Below, piece after piece: positions 1-6,267 of a DNA stretch of 8,951 bases; the stretch's first letter is position 1; each line of letters starts with the position of its first letter. The stretch comes from Acidobacteriota bacterium (GTDB taxonomy: Bacteria > Acidobacteriota > Terriglobia > Bryobacterales > Bryobacteraceae). The stretch spans positions 1 through 8,951 of the forward strand of contig JAPKYY010000982.1 in assembly GCA_026394095.1 (NCBI GenBank), given 5' to 3'. Position numbers and translations under genes: made by a program. The notes beneath the pieces were generated by a model that worked only from the letters and a program-made list of their open reading frames with translations, did not search any database and was not told the DNA's origin.

Positions 1-1445
1 GCTTCAAACATGATCGCGAAGTGATACCAGAAACTGAGAATCGCTTTGCCGCCATCAGATGTCATTGCCAGGGCCTGCGAAAAGATGTGAGCCATACCAA
101 GAGCCAGCGACGGGGCTCCGCCCGTCCGAGCAAAGAGGCTGCTTTCTCCCACGCTTTGCGCCAATTCTTGCCTGTGGGCCACCGTAACCGGATATCCCCA
201 ACCAGGCATCGTATTCACGGCGGCTTCGGGCAATGCACCAACCACACCACCAGGTGAGTTAATCGCAAAATAGACGCCTGGCTCCATCGCACATGCTGCA
301 ATCAGTGCCATGATGGCGACCATTCCTTCCACCAGCATCGCGCCGTAGGCAACGGGTAGCGCGTGGCTCTCACGTGCCAGGAGCTTTGACGTTGTGCCCG
401 AGGAGATCAGCGAGTGAAAGCCCGACAAGGCACCACAGCCGATCGTAATAAAACAGAAAGGAAAGACGGTGCCCGCAAAAATGGGGCCAGAGCCGTCAAC
501 AAAGCGCGTCATTGCTGGCAGATTGAGTTCCGGGCGCACAAAGAGGACACCCACCGCGAGCATTCCGGCAACGCCTAGTTTAACGAAGGTGCTCAGGTAG
601 TCGCGGGGAGCCAGCAAAAGCCACACTGGAAGAGCACTCGCGCAAAAGCCGTAGGCAATCAGGATCAACGCAAGCGTAGTTCCGCCAAAAGTAAAGTAGG
701 GGGCGAGGGTGGGTGATTCCGCAACCCATTGGCCGCCAAAAATGCTCAACACAACAAGCCCAAAGCCAATGGCAGAAATTTCAATCACGCGTCCCGGGCG
801 GAAGAATCGCAGGTAGAGGCCCATAAAAATGGCGATTGGCATAGTAGCGGCAATGGTAAAAGTCCCCCAAGGGCTGCCCTTGAGTGCATTCACAATCACC
901 AGTCCAATGACAGCCATCAGGATGATCATGATCAAAAGAACGGTAATCATTGCGGTGACACCACCCACATTACTTATCTCTTCCTTCACCATCTGTCCCA
1001 GGCTCTTACCATCACGGCGAATCGAAAAGGCAAGAATCAGCAAGTCGTGCACAGCCCCGGCCAAAGCAGCCCCAAGAATGATCCAAAGCGTACCGGGAAG
1101 GTAGCCGAACTGGGCTGCAAGGGTAGGGCCAACCAGGGGGCCCGGCCCGGCGATTGCGGCAAAGTGATGTCCGAAGACGATCCACTTGTTCGTTGGCTCA
1201 AAATCATGCCCGTTGCGAAGTCGTTCAGCGGGAGTTGCTCTGTCTGAGCGAAGACTTAGAATTTTGGTGGCAATGAAGGTGCCATAAAAACGATAAGAAA
1301 CCAGGTAGACGCAAGCAGCGGCAACAACGATCCACATGGAGTTGATCGATTCTCCACGATTGAAAGCAACGGCCGCCAAACACCCCGCGCCAAGCAATGA
1401 GATGGCGATCCAAAGAAGGACATTTCCCACAGATTTCATATTCAT
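1..1445 (-). CDS. cstA: Carbon starvation protein CstA, N-terminal part (cut by left edge)
   Basis: This is an inner-membrane CstA-family transporter. Characterised relatives take up peptides or pyruvate during carbon limitation. The minus-strand frame is open from the start to the window edge, giving about 481 codons of a family usually near 690-700 residues. Family hallmarks are readable: FGHHFAAIAGPGPLVGP followed by a long hydrophobic stretch, SIRRDGKSLGQ, the CGALSGFHSLISSGTTSK block, and HALPVAYGAMLVEG. Many hydrophobic helices alternate with short loops. Two in-frame ATGs sit at 1445 and 1439 (MNMKSVGN...); neither has a good Shine-Dalgarno sequence, so the exact start is uncertain by two codons. 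The gene is divergent from the HEAT-repeat gene to its right. No regulator is visible beside it. The family assignment is secure; the transported substrate in this organism is not known from sequence. Confidence 0.96.
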   Translation of the reverse strand, partial: MNMKSVGNVLLWIAISLLGAGCLAAVAFNRGESINSMWIVVAAACVYLVSYRFYGTFIATKILSLRSDRATPAERLRNGHDFEPTNKWIVFGHHFAAIAGPGPLVGPTLAAQFGYLPGTLWIILGAALAGAVHDLLILAFSIRRDGKSLGQMVKEEISNVGGVTAMITVLLIMIILMAVIGLVIVNALKGSPWGTFTIAATMPIAIFMGLYLRFFRPGRVIEISAIGFGLVVLSIFGGQWVAESPTLAPYFTFGGTTLALILIAYGFCASALPVWLLLAPRDYLSTFVKLGVAGMLAVGVLFVRPELNLPAMTRFVDGSGPIFAGTVFPFCFITIGCGALSGFHSLISSGTTSKLLARESHALPVAYGAMLVEGMVAIMALIAACAMEPGVYFAINSPGGVVGALPEAAVNTMPGWGYPVTVAHRQELAQSVGESSLFARTGGAPSLALGMAHIFSQALAMTSDGGKAILSFWYHFAIMFE

Positions 1446-1552
1446 CAAAGACTATCACAACTCGGAGCTCTAAGATTCACTCTGAGCCAATAACCACGGG
1501 CCTTTCGTTGCTATTTCCTCAACTTTTCGCACAAGCGGCCGACAAGCGTATA
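1446..1552. other. Divergent intergenic region, cstA / HEAT-repeat gene
   Basis: This stretch of about 107 bp lies between the cstA start and the preferred start of the plus-strand HEAT-repeat gene, and must hold or overlap both promoters. I see no convincing -35/-10 pair, operator palindrome or riboswitch. The plus-strand frame is open through it from an ATG at 1397, but that ATG lies inside conserved cstA codons, so I treat most of this stretch as non-coding. If the TTG at 1508 were the real start, the gap would shrink to 62 bp. Confidence 0.5.
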
Positions 1553-3205
1553 GTGAGGGAATTGTCATTTTCTTTTGTTGAACTGGAGCAAGACTTCGGC
1601 TCGAAACCCACCGAGGGATGGAGGCAACTCAGAGCCTGGAAGGAGAAGGACCATGCTGACTTCTCCCAGATGGCCGTCGGCTACTTGAAGTCAGCCAGAG
1701 ACTGCCGCTTTTCCCGTCTGGTGCTCTGCCTTGTACGGGAGGACGATAGCGAACTGGAGTCTCTACTCTTCGCATCAACAGCCCTCAGTCTTCAGGAGTC
1801 GGTCCACCTGGCCACTCTTGCCACCAGAGTCGACCCGAAACTCCCGCCCGCCTGGGCCAGGAACTTAGCAGAACTACTCGAGCACTGCTCGACAGCAATA
1901 CCATTTGAAAGCATCACCAGACGACTCGAGATATTGACGGAATGTATGGACCCAATTCGTGCTGCCTCTCTCCTCAACAGGATGAGTTCCCACGAAGATC
2001 CAAAAATCCGCTCCAAAGCAGTTCTCCTGAGCGGCAAGCTCAATCCTGCGGCCGATCTATTACCTGCGCTGGAAGACGACAATCCCAGAGTTCGCGCCAA
2101 CGGCATCGAATCGATGTGGGGACGGCAGGACCCTTTGGCACTGGACCGATTTGAAGCGCACACCAAACGGTCAACCATCAGAGAATCCGTCAATGCTTTG
2201 CTCGGACTACACAAGGCGGGTCAACTTTCTGCACGTCGCAGGCTGATCGAATCTGCGGAGACGGCAGATGCCCGACATCAAGTGGCAGCAGTCTGGGCCA
2301 TGGGCCAGACCCAGGATCCACGTCTTCTGGCTTATCTTCAACAGAAATTGCGAGAATCAACTGGGCCTAGGCACTCTTCCATGTTGCGGGCTGCACGGCG
2401 TATCAAGAAGTTCCAGGATGACTGCTTCTCCCTGCCTCGCCTTTTTCTGGAAGCTCAGCACTATGCGGCCTTGGGGCTAGGCAGGATTGAGGTCTCTCTA
2501 CTTTTGTTGGATTCGAATGGATTTCCGGTACTATCCAACCCGCGTCTTCAATTGCGACTGCAGGAATCGCTGGAAATGGCGTTCGAGACCAAGCGAAGCA
2601 CGGACGCATGGGCTGTACAGCGTTGGCCTATTGTGCCAATCCAAAATCGCCAATACTATTCAGCAATTGAGTTTTCAACCTCGAAGGCGTTCCAATCTCA
2701 ACAATTCGCCGCTTCAGATAATCTTGCAGCCAGATCCTTCAGATCAGCAGTCGACCGGCTGATTGGAGCCTTTCCGGATAGTGCAGCACCTCGGCATTTG
2801 ATTGTGGTGACAGACCCTACAATGGACGCTTGCTTTGAACCCTCCCCAGAGTGGGGTGCAGAAATGCGGCGATTCCGAATTACTCCACACTTGCTATCAC
2901 TCACCGACTTCACGCCCACTGCCTGGAATACCTGGAGGATGCTCTGCCACAAGGCGGGTGGATCTTGTGTTTCAGTCGAAACAAATCAATTGGCAACAAA
3001 ACTCAGACAAAGGTGCTTGAGCTTCCAAATGCAAATGGACCTGACTTGCTCATTGGGATGGGCCGACCCGGATATGTCGAAAATTCGATCACTTCAAATC
3101 GAGTATGTGTCGCCAGCCGGCTATGCCAGACTGAATCTAGATTCTTCTGGAAATCCTATAAACCAAACTTCTCAGAATTTGGGAAGCTTCGACAACACTC
3201 GATAG
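1553..3205 (+). CDS. HEAT-repeat protein with C-terminal vWA-like domain
   Basis: This protein of about 550 residues has no known function. Residues ~145-290 hold HEAT-like helical repeats, with motifs such as DPKIRSKAVLLSGKL, DDNPRVRANGIESMWG and ARHQVAAVWAMGQTQDPRLL, a superhelical scaffold typical of protein binding. From about residue 310 it has von Willebrand A-like alternation: a strand RIEVSLLLLDSNG, a helix ending AVDRLIGAFP, a strand APRHLIVVTD, then FRITPHLLSLTD and a further helix and strand. The metal-site DxSxS of true vWA domains reads DSNGF, so metal binding is doubtful. The start is uncertain: an in-frame ATG at 1397 would overlap cstA, and I prefer GTG at 1553 because protein-like sequence (VRELSFSFVELEQ) begins there; TTG 1508 and 1562 are alternatives. 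No signal peptide is evident from 1553. It resembles a family I know from Acidobacteria (memory, not searched). The 3' end overlaps the convergent gene by 34 bp. Confidence 0.85.
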   Translation: MRELSFSFVELEQDFGSKPTEGWRQLRAWKEKDHADFSQMAVGYLKSARDCRFSRLVLCLVREDDSELESLLFASTALSLQESVHLATLATRVDPKLPPAWARNLAELLEHCSTAIPFESITRRLEILTECMDPIRAASLLNRMSSHEDPKIRSKAVLLSGKLNPAADLLPALEDDNPRVRANGIESMWGRQDPLALDRFEAHTKRSTIRESVNALLGLHKAGQLSARRRLIESAETADARHQVAAVWAMGQTQDPRLLAYLQQKLRESTGPRHSSMLRAARRIKKFQDDCFSLPRLFLEAQHYAALGLGRIEVSLLLLDSNGFPVLSNPRLQLRLQESLEMAFETKRSTDAWAVQRWPIVPIQNRQYYSAIEFSTSKAFQSQQFAASDNLAARSFRSAVDRLIGAFPDSAAPRHLIVVTDPTMDACFEPSPEWGAEMRRFRITPHLLSLTDFTPTAWNTWRMLCHKAGGSCVSVETNQLATKLRQRCLSFQMQMDLTCSLGWADPDMSKIRSLQIEYVSPAGYARLNLDSSGNPINQTSQNLGSFDNTR

Positions 3206-3984
3206 GTGTTAGATCCACCTTTTTGGTTGACGCTATCAACAACCTTCCAATCTCGATCCAAAGCACCGACATAAAGCGCCTGTTTGCGTTCCCTGCCCGC
3301 AAGAATGACGTTCAGATTGCGCCCTGGATACTCAAGCACCCGGTACTGGAGGCTCTCGCCTTCTGCTTTCCAACGGTCGGCTTGAGGAGTACCAAGCCTT
3401 CGGACGACAGCGAAATAGTCGTCTTCCGGGCCAAGCCCAAGACTTTCCTGAACAACAGGTTTGTATGAAACCATCTCGCCGGACTCCATCCCGCGATAGT
3501 AAAAGATCACCAAGGCCACTAAAAAAACGGCCCCGGCAAGAGCAAAGAGAATCAGCTTCCCTACCTTTTTTTCAGAGGAGTCAAGATGGAACCCTCTGCC
3601 GAGCATGCTCTCCTGGCTGCCGTTCGGTGCCGTTTCCGATTCGATAAAGGTCTCGCCTGCTGGAACACGAGGCATCTCAATCACTCGCTTCTGAACAGGC
3701 CACACCTGACCTGCTTTGTAGTCTAGTGACCGGTTGAGGCCAACAATCATTACCGGGCGATCCGAGGCTGACACCTCGCCCAAATAACGGCGCGGCACCC
3801 AAACCTGGGTTTGGTCGCCTTGATTCTCAACCAGGAATTCAGACCAGTTGGCGTCGATTAGGCGCCAAAGATTCGTCTCCAGATTTCCCACTGATGGATG
3901 AAAAGAAAATTCTCGATCAGCAAGCTGGTCAAGCGGTGGTGGGTAAGGGGCGCCGGGTTCGCGCACTGAGGGCTGAGTTGACAT
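3172..3984 (-). CDS. Conserved single-pass membrane protein, function unknown
   Basis: The 270-residue protein has three parts. Residues 24-106 form a soluble N-terminal domain with conserved-looking WSEFLVEN, VWVPRRYLGEVS and DRPVMIVGLNRSLDYKAGQVWP segments. A linker leads to one transmembrane helix at about 143-163 (LILFALAGAVFLVALVIFYY). Residues ~170-270 form a second domain with VVRRLGTPQADRW, LQYRVLEYPGRNLNVILAGRE and a terminal LSKLPKF. There is no signal peptide, so the N-domain is probably cytoplasmic and the C-domain periplasmic (inference). It starts 4 bp after the stop of the upstream 125-residue gene, so the two are almost certainly co-transcribed. I recall the same domain order as a conserved acidobacterial hypothetical, but I know no function. 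The final 34 bp overlap the convergent HEAT-repeat gene. Confidence 0.88.
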   Translation of the reverse strand: MSTQPSVREPGAPYPPPLDQLADREFSFHPSVGNLETNLWRLIDANWSEFLVENQGDQTQVWVPRRYLGEVSASDRPVMIVGLNRSLDYKAGQVWPVQKRVIEMPRVPAGETFIESETAPNGSQESMLGRGFHLDSSEKKVGKLILFALAGAVFLVALVIFYYRGMESGEMVSYKPVVQESLGLGPEDDYFAVVRRLGTPQADRWKAEGESLQYRVLEYPGRNLNVILAGRERKQALYVGALDRDWKVVDSVNQKGGSNTYRVLSKLPKF

Positions 3985-3988
3985 CGTC

Positions 3989-4366
3989 TTAGGCCATCTT
4001 CAAAAAATCCATGTGCTGCAGCAGAGCCTGGCTGGGTGGTATCACAGTCTGAGTCAGACTCTCCGGCGTTGGTGCATCGTCAAAAGCGTGAAAAAGACTC
4101 AGCTTGGCAAGTGCGTATTCTTCATTCCAGCGCAAGGTCGATCCCATCCGGGCAATGCAGGGAGCCAAAGCATCTTCAGTCAACTCTACGGCAACTTCAA
4201 AATGCGTTTTGCGATCGGCCGACACCTCAAAAACATGCTTGCGTCCCAGCATTCCTTTGAAGATGTATTGATATACCAATCCGCTCGCAGCTGAATAGGA
4301 TTTCTCCCTCTGCGACAAGGGCAGAGGTTTCAGAGTTTCCACCTTCTTTGAAAACCACGAGAACAT
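3989..4366 (-). CDS. Conserved small protein, function unknown (first gene of two-gene operon)
   Basis: This is a 125-residue soluble protein with no signal peptide or membrane helix. Visible features are YSAASGLVYQYIFKG near residues 24-38, FEVSADRKTHFEVAVELTEDAL near 46-67, and an acidic YALAKLSLFHAFDDAPTPESL near 84-104. The pattern resembles a small conserved protein I associate with Acidobacteria, without known function. A usable Shine-Dalgarno (GGAG, 8 bases before the ATG on the minus strand) supports the start. It is followed after 4 bp by the single-pass membrane protein gene. Its start is only 20 bp from the divergent Asp-box protein gene, so the promoter of one or both must lie inside the neighbouring coding sequence. 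Confidence 0.85.
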   Translation of the reverse strand: MFSWFSKKVETLKPLPLSQREKSYSAASGLVYQYIFKGMLGRKHVFEVSADRKTHFEVAVELTEDALAPCIARMGSTLRWNEEYALAKLSLFHAFDDAPTPESLTQTVIPPSQALLQHMDFLKMA

Positions 4367-4367
4367 G

Positions 4368-4383
4368 AGACTGACTCCAGTCT
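4368..4383. repeat. Inverted repeat AGACTG-ACTC-CAGTCT in the 20-bp divergent spacer
   Basis: Six-base perfect arms surround a 4-base loop, filling most of the 20 bp between two divergent start codons. Its upper half also provides the Shine-Dalgarno GGAG read on the minus strand. It could be an operator, or a hairpin at the leader of either transcript. A short palindrome like this can also arise by chance. Confidence 0.4.
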
Positions 4384-4386
4384 AGT

Positions 4387-5199
4387 ATGAGGGTAGTGCC
4401 TCTATTTGTATATTTGTGGTTGATGGCGCAAGCCCCGGTCCCGCAACTGCCTGCGACGCCAGTTCCCGAGACTCCGCCTGTGTACACCAGTTCAGCGGGC
4501 CCAATCCTCATACCCAACCTCTGCGCTGAACTCGATATGCCCACTTTAGGCCTAACCTGCAGTGAAGCCGAGCCCTGCCCAACCTACCTCGAATTCTCAA
4601 GCGTGGAATCAGTTGGCACGGTTCTGCTTCTGGCAGGCAATCTGCACACTACGGCATCAACTTTGCAGTCGATCCTGCTAATCAGCGAAGACAGCGGAGG
4701 CTCCTGGCGCGAGGCACATAAACGGCTCAAAGCAAGTGCGCTCGAATCCATGCAGTTCATCGATTTCTCAACTGGCTGGCTCACGGGTCAAACTTCGATT
4801 GGCTTACCTCGCGATCCATTTCTGCTATTGACAACAGACGCAGGCAGAACCTGGCGCAAAGTAGACCTTTTTGCAGAGACTCGTGTGGGAGTAATCGAAG
4901 ACTTTGCCTTCCAAACGGCCAAGCGAGGGTGGGTCCTTGTCGACAATCGCGGGAGCGGAGAAGCCGGCAAGTACGAACTCTACGAAACGCAATCGGGTGG
5001 AACTAGCTGGGAATTGCGCGAGATCTCAGGCCGAATCCCTCAAACAGCACAACCTGGCCAGAGAACGCCTACCAATACTTCACGCGTGAGGGTAGACGAC
5101 AAGAAAGGGCTGCTACGCATCGAGACCCGGAACGGGAACGCGTGGCGCGAAGTCAGCACCTTCAAGCTCAGGCTTGAGGACTGTAAGCCGGATCAGTAA
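4387..5199 (+). CDS. Secreted Asp-box (BNR/Ycf48-like) repeat protein
   Basis: The 270-residue protein begins with a short signal peptide (MRVVPLFVYLWLMAQA, likely cleavage after AQA) and a proline-rich linker, so it is probably exported. Three Asp-box-type hairpins follow: SEDSGGSW at ~100-107, TTDAGRTW at ~149-156, and a degenerate TQSGGTSW at ~201-208. FIDFSTGWLTG and FQTAKRGWVLV lie between them, as in Ycf48/HCF136-like propellers. Three blades are too few for a closed propeller, so it may be divergent, or form one with other subunits. Cysteines at 46, 58 and 64 could form a disulphide after export. A stop codon at 4372 in the same frame means the start is the ATG at 4387 or later; it has no Shine-Dalgarno sequence, and starting at the next ATG (4423) would lose the signal peptide. 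Partner and function are unknown. The last 32 bp overlap the convergent CCA-family gene. Confidence 0.85.
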   Translation: MRVVPLFVYLWLMAQAPVPQLPATPVPETPPVYTSSAGPILIPNLCAELDMPTLGLTCSEAEPCPTYLEFSSVESVGTVLLLAGNLHTTASTLQSILLISEDSGGSWREAHKRLKASALESMQFIDFSTGWLTGQTSIGLPRDPFLLLTTDAGRTWRKVDLFAETRVGVIEDFAFQTAKRGWVLVDNRGSGEAGKYELYETQSGGTSWELREISGRIPQTAQPGQRTPTNTSRVRVDDKKGLLRIETRNGNAWREVSTFKLRLEDCKPDQ

Positions 5200-6267
5200 C
5201 GGGTATTTTTCGCGGCCGCGCATCCAGCTTGGCTGCGATCAGTTGTTTCTTCAACTGCACTCCCTTCGGGGTGGCAGGATTTAACCCTGCACTCACAACC
5301 TCTTCGTCGGTGATTTCGAGCGCAGTTGGCAAATACTTCTGAAGATAATTCTTGATTCGGTCCTGAACCACACGTAAGGGAGACTTGCCCAGCAGTACGA
5401 AGATATACTCAGCCGGAGCATCCACCAAGGCAGCATAGACGAGGGATGGCTTCTGCAATTTGGCTGATTTGAGAGTGTTCTGGAGCGTCTTTGATTTCGC
5501 ATCAAGATTCTTCCAGGCATCGACCTCGCGCTTGGACAGCTTGCAATTCTTGATAAAGCTCAGCTTGTCTTTGGGTGTCCACTTCTCGCTGATCGTATGA
5601 AGGAAGAGTGAGAAACGGTCTTCTTTGAGATGTGTCCCAAAGGGTACCATTCCACGGAATTTTAGAAGCTTCCCGAAGCCGGCAGCGTTTAGCTTTGCCC
5701 CGGAAAATCCGGTGAAATAAAGATTGAGCAGCTTCTCTTTTTCCAGAGTCTCAAGGATTGGAAGCGGATTGAATTCCTCCCCAATCTTTACAATCTCTCT
5801 TCTCAGTGCTTCCGGCGTGATCAAATTTTCCAGCTTCTCTTCCCGGGCCCGCAGGTATTGAGCACGTGTCCGCTCGTCGAGTTGGAAGCCAAGCCTGGCC
5901 TGAAGAGTCACGAGTTTCAACACCCTGGAGGGGTCGTCGCTCAAGGTATGGCTGGTAGCAGTTCTAAGCTCCCGCAGCGAGAAGTCAGAAAGCCCATTGG
6001 TGGGGTCGAGAAGCAACCCACGCGATCGTCGGAGTTCACCACCCGAATTCCAGCTTCTTTCTCCAGTGCCTTTACCAGTCGGAAGGGTGAGCCTTCGAGA
6101 GTGAAATTCAGATCGCGAACTGGAAGGCCCACCAACATATCGCGCAATGCCCCGCCTGTGAGGAAAACGTTGACCTGCAGTTTTGCCATCATCCTCTGCA
6201 CTTCTGAGATAACAAAATTCTGTGACTGGCTGAGGTGACTCTCCAGCATGAACATGTAATCGCTCAT
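5168..6267 (-). pseudogene. cca: CCA-adding enzyme/poly(A) polymerase family gene, internally deleted and frameshifted
   Basis: Relatives add CCA to tRNA 3' ends or adenylate RNA. Codons 1-81 from ATG 6267 (MSDYMFMLESHLSQ...) carry the class II nucleotidyltransferase signature GGALRD at 38-43 and RDLNF at 51-55, up to NSDD. Near 6020-6030 the similarity jumps to another frame with RGLLLDPTNGLSD, ELRTA, DDPSR and ARLGFQLDERT, and runs about 280 residues to the stop at 5168. Intact relatives, as I remember them, have about 55-65 residues between NSDD and RGLLLDPTNG, including an RRDFTxNA motif; these are absent here. So the lesion is a deletion whose length is not a multiple of three, not one miscalled base. 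The second catalytic Asp of RDxD is Asn (codon AAT), and the usual LRLIRF before RLGF reads LKLVTL. The C-terminal frame remains open, so decay may be recent, or that part may be kept for RNA binding. ATG overlaps the upstream recombinase stop (ATGA). Confidence 0.82.

Noticed and set aside
729..1247. 172-codon plus-strand open frame rich in His, Asn and Lys
   Set aside because: It is antisense to well-conserved cstA codons, has low-complexity composition typical of a shadow frame, and matches nothing recognisable.
2851..3468. 205-codon plus-strand frame crossing the 3' end of the HEAT-repeat gene and the membrane-protein gene
   Set aside because: It is out of frame with, or antisense to, two better-supported genes and has no coherent domain content.
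5261..5283. GC-rich hairpin with a TTCG loop that looks like a terminator stem
   Set aside because: It lies inside the coding sequence of the CCA-family C-part with no T-run after it, so a terminator role is unsupported.
5941..6267. Independent 108-residue nucleotidyltransferase-like toxin (MNT type)
   Set aside because: The motif GGALRD...RDLN alone could suggest one, but the MSDYMFMLESHLSQ start and the matching C-terminal domain in the next frame show a broken CCA-family gene. The last ~27 residues are frameshift read-through.
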